Assembly (NCBI GenBank): GCA_037179385.1
Contig: CM074189.1
Coordinates: 27,713,648 to 27,777,647, forward strand
Length of the DNA: 64,000 nucleotides
Reading direction: 5' to 3'
From: Holothuria scabra
Lineage: Eukaryota; Echinodermata; Holothuroidea; Aspidochirotida; Holothuriidae
Below the pieces are notes generated by a model, which ran no database searches, had not been told where the DNA came from, and saw nothing but the letters and a program-made list of their open reading frames with translations. Numbering within the stretch: the stretch's first letter is position 1; each line of letters begins with the position of its first letter. Positions 14,215 to 25,599 of this stretch are shown one piece after another. Both the position numbers and the translations under genes were made by a program.

Positions 14215-14305
14215 CAGAGGTGTGTAAGATTGACTCAACGTTGTGCAAATTGGCAGTTACACATGTGTTGTGAAGAAATTTTTACCCAACATTTTTTGGA
14301 GTGCA
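14215..14305. repeat. Inverted terminus related to the 8.6-kb array
   Basis: This short stretch carries GTGTGTAAGATT, CAACGTTGTGCAAA and ACACATGTGTTGTG motifs. It ends ACATTTTTTGGAGTG, the reverse complement of a CACTCCAAAAAATGT terminus. That matches the CACTCTAAAAA start at 8591 with a few changes. It is the expected right end of the same transposon type. Confidence 0.5.
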
Positions 14306-16167
14306 GGGATAATGTAAAATTTTGGGGCAAAAAATGGTTTAATAGTGAAAACCGATATATTGTCAATGTTATATCTCAAAGATATCACTGAATTAAACCA
14401 AGGAACAAAAGAAAAACAGTTTTTGAAACGGCAGGTTTAAAAGTCACAATTTTGGCCCTAAAATGTGCTAATTGTTGGCCATTTTCCCCTCAAAATTCCA
14501 TCGCATAGGAACATTTCAAATATTTTTTGTAATAGATCCATCCATATTAATAATATTATTGGAATAGTAACACTTAGATGACCAGATCAGTCTGACTAAA
14601 ATAATGGTTCCCATGCAATGTCCACATTCACCATTGATACCCAAATGAATGGAATCACCCTAGTATTAGTTAGTTACATCTCTATAATCATTTATAATAA
14701 CATTAATCATTACCATTAAACAAATGATTAGCGCTCTAAGTAAAAAATACTTCCAATATTCCTGGAATAAATAAGTTAACGTTTTTCATGAAGTTTTAAT
14801 TTAACAAGTGAAGGCGGGACAGTCATTCAAAATTTTCTACAAAATAGTCCACATTTCAAATGAAGCATTATTATGTAAAGATGTCAACGCTGTTTAACCA
14901 GATACTAGTGAATCACTATTTTTTCAATATCTTACGAAATATATCCCGAGGGCACAATCCTGTACCTTGCATTCCAGAATACATTGAAGGGACCAATAAC
15001 CAAGTAACTTTTTGAAAACCTATCAACATTGTACAAGAGAAACGTAGCCGAACAGTTTGGCGAATTTCATATAATGGGTCAATTACCGTATGGGAACTTG
15101 AACAAGACTTCCTTAATATGATGAAATAAGTAATTGCTAACCAAACAACTATATAACAGACCTTCAACTTAAAGGAAAAACGAAGTCATCCCAACTTGAA
15201 CTGCTATACACGTCAATCTTAGTTCACGACTGACTCGTGAGAGTCATGTGAAAGCATTCTTAGTTCCATTTCCTCAGTCTCTCATTAATCGTGAAATCTA
15301 TTTGCAGGCGTGTCTGGTTTAAGTTTAAATTACAACATTTAAGTCCTGAAATATCATTACAGATACTTTGGAGATAAGTATAAGGAAAACCGTTTTTTGA
15401 AATCAAGTTTGGGATGACCGTTTTATAAGGCTGTAAAATTTGTTTATTTCCTTGAAAGGTCAAAGCTCCCGTAACCAATGGCAATTTTAATCCCTCATGC
15501 CCAAATTCCTTACAAGTACCATGATTCCCCTGCAAGGAACTTTCCAACTTGCTGTTTTTCCAGACATCGCGGCTGTTTTTGAATGCTCTGAAGGAAACGC
15601 TAAGTATCATTGCAAAAAAAAAAAAAAAAAAATAAGTTGTAAAAGATCATTAGTAACTGGCGCAGAGGCTCAAACCTGTTTAATTATAACTATCAAATCA
15701 AATGTCGTTTCACTAAAGACAATGCCGTACAGTAGGAGATTGTATTTTGATATCATTACGTTATCGAATTAAGGGTTAAGAATGATAAAATAATCCAGTC
15801 GCCTCACGGTAAATGAAATTGCCTAATATACCAGAGTATTATCATTAAAAACGATAATCAAAGTACAAAGGAATCTCCAGGAAAACAGCATTTTAGCAGA
15901 ATGTATAAAATGGGCCATGCGAACCATATGGAATCTTGGGCCAAAAATATTAATTACTTTGCACCCTGTATTATCCACTACTCAAGTAACAATGTATTCA
16001 CGTTTTAAATAAATCCATTGAAGAATTAGGAGGAGAAGCGTTTTAGACAATTGTTAATAGACTGACGGATAGTAAAATGAGCATCCTGTGATCACAATAG
16101 CTCAAAGCAGCTTGATCCTGATTTCATTACCAATGAACTAATGGTAAAAAATATAGGGAATTATTCC
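14306..16167. other. Non-coding stretch, no supported gene
   Basis: No domain or RNA gene is recognised. Overlapping short frames on both strands at 15260-15772 have no familiar motif, and one of them crosses a poly-A run at 15615-15632. Confidence 0.5.
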
Positions 16168-16333
16168 CAGCCGCGGATCCAACGGGGGGGGGGGGGGCTT
16201 TTACGGCTTCAGCCCACCCCCTTTTCTTCACATTAACAATAAAACATATGGGAAATTAGCAGTGCAACTCACTCACACCCCTGTTTTTCTCTCAGGTCAC
16301 CCCTCCTTTTTGGAATGCCTGAGCCGGCCTCTG
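16168..16333. mobile_element. Small hAT-like MITE (166 bp)
   Basis: The left end reads CAGCCGCGGATCCA followed by a G13 run, and the right end reads GAGCCGGCCTCTG. The inverted ends are imperfect but of the CAG-N-GGCGGATC class typical of short hAT derivatives. ATTCC occurs immediately outside both ends (16163-16167 and 16334-16338). The 5-bp flank is shorter than the usual 8-bp hAT duplication, so the boundary or superfamily call may be off. Confidence 0.4.
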
Positions 16334-16338
16334 ATTCC

Positions 16339-17883
16339 AATCAAAATTACCAGTAAGAGTTTATGTAGTTATAGCCGACATCGAGGGATGTTTCTTTGGG
16401 CAATCTGTCACAATTCATAACGTTCATAACGTTAATGAGGTGAGAATATGGTTTGACGATCAGATTAGTACTAAAGATTAACTAAAATATATTTTTTTTC
16501 TTTTTCATAAAAACTTGTTCGAGATAAGGTCACGATAACGCCCCGCTCAATTGTTTACTTACAAGAACTTGATATGTTCTGCAACTGTCCTGCTTAAGTT
16601 CAAATGGTTGCATTCCTACTTTGGTAGTTATTTCACCAATCCTGTCACACGGTAATCACTGTGACCTTTTTTCTGTTTGCAAAGGACACGGTCCTGTTTT
16701 GCTGGCAGAGCTCCAGAAGTATCGTCGTTTTCATGCGAATAGTGCTCCCTTCAATTGCGGCGACTTTCCAAGTTCTGGGAGGAATTCCCCCACAGATATT
16801 TTCGGACACCGCGCGCGAAATCTTATGGAGTAGGCACGAGGCATCATTTTCTGAGGATGGTTCCCCCAAACTCTTACCATTGTATCTTTACTGACTACAA
16901 ACACAGTTATTTTCCGTGGCGTTTCTTATAAGATCGTTAAACCAAGTAAAGCGTGGAGCCGTAAACCCTTGAAAGTCAACTACACCCGTACGGGTTTGGA
17001 TCCCTCCGTCCGTCTATATCAGTTTTTCTGGCTAAATGGACCATGACTGAATAAGAGGTTGCTGCATATATGCCGAGCTAGATGTCTTCGGGTGAAATAA
17101 AGGTTTTAAGGTTAACTGCCTGTCGTAAGAGGCGACTGAAGGGAAACCAAACGTGATCTTGGACATTACTTGAGAATAAATTTGAACTCTGAACTTTTTA
17201 TCGAGTTGACTGACACTATATAACACATTCCTGATGGTGTGTCATTAAATCTCATCTAGTTCAAGGATCAAATTCATAAATACTTTTTGAGAATGCTGAC
17301 TTGTCATTGGTCAGCTACCCATGTTCTAATCCAGGGTGAGGAGGTGGGGTGTATGGAGAGCACCATTTTGATCAAAATGACCTGAAACAGAGCTTTGCTG
17401 ACACAGTGTGTAGATTACATATTTTTACATATCATACAGTTAACAATAGTTTTATTATAGTACTGGCCTAACTGCTTTCAAATGGTGCCTAACGTTTGAA
17501 GCAATAGAGGCATGCGACTGAAATTTCCCTTCAACTGTCCAAGTCAAAATGTAAATAATTTTGGTTGAATGCGTTATCCTGAAGAAAGCTGTGTTTTAAT
17601 ACTCCCACTAGAACTCGCCCTTGAGAATTCCATAAAATAAAACATCAAATCTCCCAATTATTGCCAGAGTTTCACAGTGCATTGCCACTTCTGAAGACCG
17701 TCAGTTCTGTGGCATCATCTTGGCAAGGTTCCATAACGTTCCACTAAAAAAAAAAAAAAAAAAAGATCAAGCCAATGTACTGACCTAGACACATCGAAAA
17801 CAACGTAGTCCAAAAGCTCATTTAAAAGGCCTAACGTAAAGTGTTAGACTAATGTTATCTGTTAAGTCTGTTTTCAACAATGT
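16339..17883. other. Non-coding stretch, no supported gene
   Basis: Overlapping frames on both strands at 16621-16894 carry no recognisable motif. A poly-A run lies at 17746-17764. Nothing else is supportable. Confidence 0.45.
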
Positions 17884-18358
17884 ATGGCAGAACGTTTGTG
17901 TGCCAAACGTCACGGTGAGCAAGAAGCAGTCATCTCAGACTTCAGTGACTCCGGCGAAGAAAACATACCCACGAGGAGCAAGAAACCTTCCTTGCGCCTC
18001 TCTGACAAGACTTTGGAAGCCAACCAAGACCACCTGGAGAAAATACGGACCCCACAGACTCCCCTGGTCGCCCTTGAACAAAGGATTAAAGGTATCAACA
18101 GTGACCTCGAATACCACAGCGAACCCATGTTCGCTTCCCTACAAAGGCAGTAACACCAGTTGCACTACAAACCAAAGTCATTTCCTTGAATAAGGAAATC
18201 GCCCTAGCACGGCAGGCCGCTTTCGCTTTTATTGACACAATCGAAGACACAGACGAGAAGCAGAAGACATCCTTTCATTTCCCGAAACTGGTTGACAGGC
18301 AGCTTCGCGGACTTAGTCGACGTCAGGGACCTCATTACCGAAAGAAGAAGAAGTGGTA
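17884..18358 (+). pseudogene. Frameshifted ORF upstream of a PLE fragment
   Basis: A frame opens at ATG 17884 and runs to a stop at 18151-18153. A second frame, open from about 18140, continues the same style of sequence to TAA at 18356-18358. The combined reading is about 150 residues: an acidic N-terminal part (ISDFSDSGEENIPTR), a charged helical middle (ALEQRIKGINSDLEY; KVISLNKEIALARQAAF) and a basic tail ending HYRKKKKW. The one-base shift near 18140-18150 breaks it. It is not a domain I recognise. Its position 250 bp upstream of a Penelope-like N-terminal motif on the same strand suggests the first ORF of a retroelement, but a decayed host gene is possible. Confidence 0.35.
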
Positions 18359-18611
18359 ATCTTCAACTTAAATCAAACGGGTCTTTTTAGGGTCACCAAA
18401 TTTACCAGAAAGAAAGGCGTCTCCCCTCTTCATACATGCCTGTTGTTTGTGTGTTTTTTCTTTATCCTAAATATGGCTAAGAGGCTTTTGCCTCAACCAG
18501 AAACCGGTAACACCAGAACTAAACTGTCAACCTACTCAAACCATCGCTCACGGTACACCCGTTCAATTCGTTATCACATCCTTCACCAAAATGACAATAA
18601 AAACTGTCTAA

Positions 18612-18758
18612 GATATATCAGGAACCTTTTCGACTCATACCCTGTCCGACCCAGAAATATTACTTCTGGGTAAAGCTTTAGGATTTAAAGCAACCCCACC
18701 AACCCCCAAAGAAATTCTCTACTTAAAGCTATTTATCAGCTTACCCGAACTAGGGCGG
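18612..18758 (+). pseudogene. Penelope-like element, N-terminal fragment
   Basis: This 49-codon open frame contains THTLSDPEILLLGKALGF followed by KATPPTPKE. It matches the conserved PLE N-terminal signature, in which a hydroxylated or acidic stretch leads into LLSKGLKFxPTP upstream of the reverse-transcriptase core. An in-frame stop lies just upstream (18606-18608) and TGA closes it at 18759. After the stop, a second frame (about 18754-18909) is open for roughly 50 codons and may be the frameshifted continuation. No RT core follows on this strand, so it is a truncated relic. Identification is by memory of the motif and should be confirmed. Confidence 0.5.
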
Positions 18759-18761
18759 TGA

Positions 18762-20199
18762 CATTTCGCACTTTTCTACATCCCCAACTAGGGCATAATG
18801 TCTTCCCCACTGAGGCACTAAAGTCTGCCCGATTCAGCAAGCAAGGACTTGACCCCGATTGGGGTCCAGGGCCCCTGACCTCCCATCGAATACAGTCATG
18901 CATATGATAAAAGATGTACAAAATCAATGATGATGCACTTTTGGTGCAACATGTCATTTTAGAGCATAAAGTAACTAAGGTTGCAGTAGGTAAAAAGGTA
19001 TTCAATATTTTGGACGGTTTATTTTCCTGTTCAACATGTACATTCGGTCTCGGGTTTGGACCCTATCGGTCTCGGTCTCGAATTTTACCCCTGGTCTCGG
19101 TCTCGGTCTCAAAACCCTCTGGTCTCGGCCTTATTCTCGCTCTCGGATATACCGGTTTCGACTTCAACACTGCTCTGGGAGACATTTTGGACCATCTTGG
19201 ACGGAAGTTTGCTCATATGTTGGCCGACAGGTTGAAAGCTCACTCGGTATCTTTCCTACAGCAGCGAACACGAGAGCCATTTTCGTCCCCTCTGACCAAA
19301 ATAGCTAGTTCCACCACTGCACTGCCAACCATACACCTGAAGGCGTACTTCTTTCTTGATCATTACGAATTTGGCAAAATTATGATTTTCCTTTTACCAT
19401 CAATTTACCAGTTAAGTTACAGAACAGATCAGACATGACAAATGCAACCAATATTAAACTATAGTTGGTGGGCTGACTAAATCAGCTTTGGTCTGTCAGT
19501 TCGGGAATTAACCGCTTTTAGGGAAAAGTGGGTATTCTTCAGATCGGCGAACGTTGTCTTGTCTCAACGGGGTGAATGTTTATGAGCACCCAGTGGCTAC
19601 CTCTTCACAGTCAAAGATTTGTTCAATAAACGTGTGTCTACTAAAATGTGAGGCAATAGTTTAGACACAAAGAACGAAATCACAAGCAACCTTTAAAAAC
19701 ATATTTACAAACGTAACTATTGGCACTACCCACGTGCACTCTTCCATGAAGAAAAGGTACACAACTGTTGCAGCTGCGTTTAGTCTATAAAAGAGTAGGA
19801 CAAAGAACGTATAAAAAATTTCCCAACTTCTCAGAGTCGGCGTAGTGAACAACAAAACATGAAAAAGCGTTTTTCGTTCACCTATCAATCAAGATTTTAA
19901 ATATGTCAGAATTTGATTTTACATATGTCAGAATTTTCCTTTCTTAAAATCGTTGAGACCTGCACGGCTGTTTTGAACGTTGAAAACTGCAAGGTTGTTT
20001 TCAACATTCGTCTTCGTTGAATTTTCCCGGTAGGACCGCAATGGATCATGCGAGATGTTTAATAATGGCATCACCCATTGCAAAATAGTCAGCCGATTGG
20101 GTAAAAATGGATGTCCCCAGAAAGCGATAATGTTTCGAACTGTTCATTCTTGCTTTTGTGTGGTATATTTTCATAATATTCTACATCCATTGCTTTTAG
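18762..20199. other. Mostly non-coding; GGTCTC-rich minisatellite inside
   Basis: The stretch has no recognised gene. Degenerate GGTCTC/TCTCGG repeats at 19045-19145 keep two overlapping frames open artificially. The remainder up to the SRCR exon is AT-rich and probably upstream or intronic sequence of that gene. A GTTTTGAACGTTGAAAAC-like palindromic stretch lies near 19970-20010. Confidence 0.5.
19045..19145. repeat. Degenerate (GGTCTC)n minisatellite
   Basis: At least ten copies of GGTCTC or close variants (CGGTCTCGG, CTGGTCTCGG) lie within about 100 bp. Confidence 0.8.
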
Positions 20200-20208
20200 C
20201 TGTTACAG

Positions 20209-20529
20209 AGAATGCCGTACAAGATTTACGTCTTTCTGACGGACACTCCAACTCATCTGGTCGTATCGAAGTCCTGGTCGATGGAGAATGGAGAGGAGTA
20301 TGCAACGATGGATGGAACTTAGTTGATGCTAGTGTAGTTTGCAGGCAACTTGGATACCATACTGTCATTTCTGAGTTAGTCATTTCCGTCTCATACCATC
20401 AACTTGGGAATATGTGGGTAAAAAATCTAACCTGCAGTGGAAATGAAACATCGCTAAAAGAATGTAAAAGGATTCACAATAGACAATACCATTGTCCTAG
20501 TTCGGAGGCTGCTGGTATTGTTTGTGGAG
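20209..20529 (+). CDS. SRCR-domain exon (phase 1-1)
   Basis: This exon encodes one complete scavenger receptor cysteine-rich domain, an extracellular disulfide-bonded ligand-binding module. Motifs in order are VQDLRLSDG, GRIEVLVDGEWRGVCNDGW, DASVVCRQLGY, NMWVKNLTC, SLKEC and AAGIVC. There are six cysteines and none after RQLGY, so it resembles group A rather than the eight-cysteine group B. Three N-glycosylation sequons (NSS, NLT, NET) fit an extracellular protein. An acceptor after TGTTACAG (or 9 bp upstream after TGCTTTTAG; same phase) and donor GAG|GTAAGAA give phase 1 at both ends, the classic SRCR exon symmetry. The frame is also open upstream to 20055; a Met at 20130 followed by a hydrophobic stretch could be an alternative start with a signal peptide. 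The rest of the gene is not identified, apart from the candidate microexon at 23610. Confidence 0.88.
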
Positions 20530-21422
20530 GTAAGAAACTATTAACGTTCCAGTGGATTTATAGCGATTCTTAAACTTGTATTCTACGATAAATTTACGAA
20601 AGCATTATCTGAAATAAGCGGACTACTGGTATAGTAGTACGGGAATAGTTTTGCAAAGGCATATTTTTTCAAACACAAATCATATTCGTTATCTTGAAAT
20701 TATATTTCCTGCAAATCATATTTCATTGTTATATTGAAACACGGTGGCAACCTTCCTGCCTCAATAGAGGGGTATGTTGGAAGGATATGTTGAAAAGGAA
20801 TTTAGTCTACCAAATTTGAAATACTGTCGTTTCCACAATAAAAAAGGTTGTCCCGACAAAGTTTCACATGACTTTGGTGAAGAGATTGGTGTTATCTGGA
20901 CATGTCTTCGGCGGCCCCTACAAGGGAGGGGACATACACACAAGGAATCCCTTAACATATCAGGCCGGGCCGCGAATATAAAAAAGAACTCGATGAAGAT
21001 TGGTTTTTGTTCTTGAAGTTTAACAAACGTTTTCACCTGTTGTATCGACTCTGTTAAAGGGTTCAAATGTAGAACACTCCGTGTAATGGAAACTCATGAG
21101 CAAAGCTTGAGAATACTCCACATTTTCAAAACTTGTAATCCTTGTCTAAGAGAGATGTTCGTCATCATACTCAAATTTTCTTTAGCCAATCTAAAAAACA
21201 AAACGAACTCATCAGCTATTGTAGACACAGGAACAAACACCTGCTGTGTAATTATTCTTAAAGGCAAAGGAACCTGGCTCGCTGCAAACCACCGTACCTG
21301 TTCAAACAGGCGCGGCGCAAATCACGTTCTTAAGATCGAACATTCGTGAATCGAATTTAATACTACAACACTTCCAACACTTCCGACCTACACATTCTAA
21401 CTTCGATCGACCAACTTCGACC

Positions 21423-21688
<266 letters not shown>

Positions 21689-21727
21689 AAGTTTGACTAG
21701 GACGTCAAGGAAAGCTATTTGTTTGTT

Positions 21728-21985
21728 TCAAACTTCAAAGGTAAACTTAATATTGTCATGGAAAGAGTAAACATGCTTTTGAAATAGTTCAAGGGCCTCA
21801 CTGCCTTGATTCCAAATGAAAAAAATATCGTCGACGTAGCGAAAGTAATGTGAAGGTAATTGGAAGCTAGACAGCAATCTTTCCTCGAGTTTATGCATGA
21901 AAATATTTGCATAACTCGGGGCCATTTTCGTTCCCATAGGGGTGCCTTTCGTCTAACCATAGAAAGTAAAATGGTTGTTCTTGAG
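21728..21985 (-). pseudogene. Penelope-like element reverse-transcriptase fragment
   Basis: On the minus strand the frame reads KNNHFTFYG, a stop, then KGTPMGTKMAPSYANIF, and about 25 residues later YFRYVDDIFFIW. These are the PLE RT motifs: the GTxMGTKMAPxYAN block and the catalytic YVDD box. The catalytic aspartates are still present. The in-frame TAG after FYG, the lack of flanking RT motifs and the stop after TFEV show a short dead remnant. It lies antisense to the SRCR exon and directly beside a (TA)n tract. Confidence 0.85.
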
Positions 21986-22920
21986 AAAAAAAAAGCGGAA
22001 AAGTTTGGCTTCCCATATATTTCAAGTGTTATATTTTGTATATTGACATATGTCAACAGGAGTGTTTTACTCTGGTAGGAGGCAGAATAATATGTTTTGT
22101 CTGAAAAAATGTAATAATGCCCGGAAATTAACTGGAAATGAACAGAAATTTTTGAAAAATTGGAAACCTCAGACAAAGGGAAATGGCGTTTCTTAGAGTC
22201 GTAACCAGAAGCAAAGCAGTCTTTATTTTAAGATTTTTTCGCTCTAAAATTTTCACTTCATATTGCCCTCAAACGAAGAATAGTTTGCAAGCCTGCATTG
22301 TTCTGCTGAGTAATCTGTTCGACCAAAACACTGTCAAAGCGTAGCGCCATCATAAGTTGTCGCCGAGCGTAAAGAATTTAAAAAAAAAATCCAACCCTCA
22401 GAAAGCCGGAAATTTCATTTCCCAGACTTGTAACTAATATGAAGCAGTCGTTATTTATGAAAGTTTCACTTTAATAGAAAAAAAAATCAATTGCTATGTG
22501 ATCAGAGAATAACCAGACAAAAGGTAATGCTACAATTAAATGAAATGGTCTTTTCTTTTTCTCCTGGAAAAACTGAGCAACCGAATTGAAAACATACCAA
22601 TTTTTAGACTATATTGAGACTCGTCGCTGTATTCAACTGCGAGGACCACTAAGTTTATGAAATTTTCTATGTGATTATACGAACTCCCGACAGTAAATGA
22701 TTTTACTTCCGACGTCTTTGAAAATATGTCACGTTACATACAAAGTGTATAAATCACAAAACGGGGTAATTAATTAGGTCGAACGTGGTAAAATCGACTG
22801 TAAATGTAGGTCAAAAAATTGGTAATGGTTCGATCATGAATATTAATTCAATCCAAGTACTACCATTTACTCAAGGGTATATATATATATATATACATAT
22901 ATATGTATATATATAAATAT

Positions 22921-23099
22921 AACGCTTATTCCCACCTTAGGGGGAAATTGTTATATCTGCGCGTACACAGGGCGAAAAAATAACAATGAAATACATAAGA
23001 AAAAGTCTTCGCCCTTACGTATAGAAAATATAAACAACGTTATTTCAAAGGCCAGCCATCCGTTTGTGTTAAAAGCTAGGTGTCCGTAAATTTGACAAC
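22921..23099. repeat. Dispersed repeat beside (TA)n, copy 1
   Basis: This 179-bp segment starts AACGCTTATTCCCACCTTAG immediately after a (TA)n tract and ends at GTAAATTTGACAAC. A second copy at 26090-26267, in the same orientation and in the same position relative to (TA)n, matches over the full length with roughly ten differences by eye. It may be part of a Penelope-like terminal repeat or a short non-autonomous element. Confidence 0.75.
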
Positions 23100-23194
23100 G
23101 CCAAAAAATTTATGGTTAAAGTTTTCTTTCCAATTCAAACCATTTCTGTTGTGAAAATTAAAAGATGAATTATGAAAATGATAATCGTCTTGCG

Positions 23195-23231
<37 letters not shown>

Positions 23232-23480
23232 AATATATATGTATATATATATAAGTAATGATTAAATAATGATTAACAAAAAAAAATTAGTACTCTCTTT
23301 TGTCCATCTTTGTCTCTTCGGATTTTCCTCTAATTTTATATATATATATATATATATATTGCGCAAGACGATTATCATTTTCTACCGATCATTTTCAACA
23401 ATGGAAAGATTTCATCTTTTAATTTTCACAACAGAAATGGTTTGAATTGGAAAGAAAACTTAAACCATAAATTTTTTGGC
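23100..23480. repeat. Large inverted repeat with AT-rich loop
   Basis: The left arm (23100-23198) and right arm (23358-23480) are reverse complements, both running from GCCAAAAAATTTATGG to CTTGCGCAAT. The right arm has about 24 extra bases. The 159-bp spacer consists of (TA)n tracts around a unique core with TTTGTCCATCTTTGTCTC. It would form a long hairpin in RNA or a cruciform in DNA. Confidence 0.85.
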
Positions 23481-23609
23481 GTTTTTAAGACTTATTCCCA
23501 GATCAAATAGGGTACAAGAATAACTCTTATAGGAATCTCATTACTAAGATGACTAATTAAAACCTAATACACAACAAACTGTTGAATGACACATTTCTTT
23601 CTTTCCCAG

Positions 23610-23624
23610 ATGAAGACACTTTGG
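23610..23624 (+). CDS. Candidate 15-nt SRCR-gene microexon
   Basis: The 15 bases ATGAAGACACTTTGG are preceded by a strong pyrimidine tract and acceptor (TTTCTTTCTTTCCCAG) and followed by a perfect donor (GTAAGT). Joined in phase 1 to the SRCR exon, they add five residues (D/E/D/T/L) and leave phase 1, so the exon is symmetric and could be included or skipped without a frame change. An acidic linker after an SRCR domain is reasonable. The call rests on splice signals and phase only; transcript evidence is needed. Confidence 0.45.
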
Positions 23625-24671
23625 GTAAGTTTTGTATTGACTGAATGTAACATTTTGAGGGTGAGGGAGGCCTATAAAGAATATACTCTAAAGAGTATTC
23701 TTTGAAAGGGTGAGAGAGGATAATAACCTTCTCTTTTCCACTAGTACTCAGTGGTTCACAGGCAGGCGTGTATTAATTTTCCCAATTCTGCTTCTGAGAC
23801 CGCCATTAAACGTCCTTCTCCGAGGGTCGTGGGCTTATCCTCACTCCTTAGCCACTCTCCAAAAGACTAGGTAGGGGTAACTTACTCTGCACCACTCCTT
23901 AACAGCTGAGCCTGGATCGGATAGGTTCCAGTGGTGGACAACTTTTTGAACGCCAAATACCCATTTGACAAAAATAATTCACTTATTCCAAACCCTGTCA
24001 GCTGCGAATAGCTATGACAAACAAGATAAATTTTAGACCTCGGAAACTTTCCAAGTAGTTCCACCGGGACTTGTTCCGGAAACCCGAGCCAACAAGGTAG
24101 TAGGCACAATCACCCAGCCAATTCCTTCTCTCCCCCTTATCTAAGTTAAACCTCAATAAAGTTTAACTTTACTGAGATTTTACTGATGTTTATTGACTTT
24201 ACCAGCTTTACTGAGGTTGTATAACACCTTAAAGGTGATTTTTTGTACTTCATGTAAGAGAAAAGCAAAATCTTGTTCTGTCTTTGTATGGATAAAAATG
24301 TTAATAAGTGGATTCACCTTGACAGTAAAAACATTTAAATTTAGAGAAAAAAAAAACCCGTAAATACTGAAAATTTTGCAAGATTTTTGAAGAACGCTCT
24401 CCTAATCATATGCTGCTGAAATTGTACCTCAATTCGCACGCACATAACAAAAATTTCAGAAAAGCAATGAAATCCAAATAAAGGTATATGAGTAGTGCAA
24501 CAATGACATCACAAATTAATCCGCAGTGTACCATTTTATATTGAGTGACAAACACTCTAAAGCCCGGTTCAACAATCACAAATCTTTTCACAAGGAATCT
24601 TACAATGAAGAAACAGAACTGTCCAAATACATCTAAAGCTTGAAAGAGTGTAACACAAGCTTTAATTTCAG
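23625..24671. other. Non-coding, probably intron
   Basis: No domain is visible. A short AT-rich segment with alternating AAACTTTA/TTTACTGAGG words (24150-24220) is self-complementary. Confidence 0.4.
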
Positions 24672-24857
24672 TGGAATATCCTCAAGCGTATTCCATCACG
24701 CATGACCGCCGACGGCCAATGCAGTCTGTGTACGGAAGAGAAATTGGCAATACTCTCAGCAGACAAAACATCCCTACTGAGCAAAAGGTCAGATATCGTG
24801 TCAAAGTGTCGCCATGGCAATCGCATGTGTACAAGACCAGCCAGGGATCCTCCTTGA
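24672..24857 (+). pseudogene. Penelope-like element, C-terminal fragment
   Basis: The frame gives ADGQCSLCTEEKLAILSADK, then SLLSKRSDIVSKCRHGNRMC before a stop. The CxxC-TEKL...LNKRxELxSKCRH pattern is typical of the tail downstream of the endonuclease region in many animal PLE ORFs. Downstream, TTGATGATCG...GTGAAAC (about 24904-24930) and then a (TA)n tract at 24964 resemble a PLE 3' end. No intact RT or GIY-YIG domain is attached. Confidence 0.6.
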
Positions 24858-24963
24858 GTAGCTACTGTATTGAAGTTAAGAACCATTGAATCCCGGATAG
24901 TTGCTTGATGATCGTGTAAGAGCGTGAAACTCAGAGTAGCAACAGCCCATCTTACTACTATTG

Positions 24964-25018
<55 letters not shown>

Positions 25019-25095
25019 CATATATATATATATTTATATATATATATAAATATATATATATATATTTATATATATATATATATGTATGTGTATAT
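24964..25095. repeat. (TA)n microsatellite
   Basis: TA repeats with TACA and TATTTA interruptions. A second tract lies at 25182-25256, and shorter tracts at 25409-25446 and 25568-25590. Confidence 0.95.
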
Positions 25096-25178
25096 ATATC
25101 TTCAATATTTTATTAAAATTTCAGATCGTTTTAATAGTATGGTGTGTGTTTTGTGCATGTTTCTTGTTATCGTTTATG

Positions 25179-25260
<82 letters not shown>

Positions 25261-25286
25261 TATTTGAACAAAGGCCAAACCTACTT

Positions 25287-25359
25287 GGCTTCATGGCTCA
25301 GTGGTTAGAGAGTCCGCACTAGAAAGCGGGGGGTCCCGAGTTCGAATCGCGGTGGAGTC
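25287..25359 (+). tRNA. tRNA-like sequence (pseudo-tRNA or SINE head)
   Basis: This 73-nt cloverleaf-like segment has a 7-bp acceptor pairing (GGCTTCA with TGGAGTC, two G-U pairs). It also has a perfect A box (TGGCTCAGTGG), a T arm with loop TTCGAAT and B box GAGTTCGAATC, and CCGC/GCGG in the anticodon stem. The anticodon loop has an extra base (ACTAGAAA), which could be read as a serine-type AGA. The T stem has one mismatch, the D stem pairs only 3 bp and there is no CCA. It sits between (TA)n tracts beside PLE fragments, so a tRNA pseudogene or SINE head is more likely than a working tRNA. Confidence 0.55.
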
Positions 25360-25405
25360 AACATCGTTTTTTTACCTCAGCCAGATTTTCCAGCTTTACC
25401 AATTT

Positions 25406-25438
<33 letters not shown>

Positions 25439-25599
25439 TATATATACCACTAGATTGAACATTAGAGGGAAATTTGCATATCTTGATACGTTTCGGTGAA
25501 ATGAACAACAATAAAATACAGAAAATGTATACGGTATAAATATATAGCGATTATAAAGATAATGTTTATATATATACATATATATGTATAAACATATTG

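Noticed and set aside
19036..19438. 90- and 174-codon ORFs near 19.0-19.4 kb
   Set aside because: They are held open by the GGTCTC minisatellite and share no known motif.
24904..24930. TTGATGATCG...GTGAAAC as a functional hammerhead
   Set aside because: The core lacks the leading C and the two sides of the presumed stem II do not pair; kept only as a PLE end-like motif.
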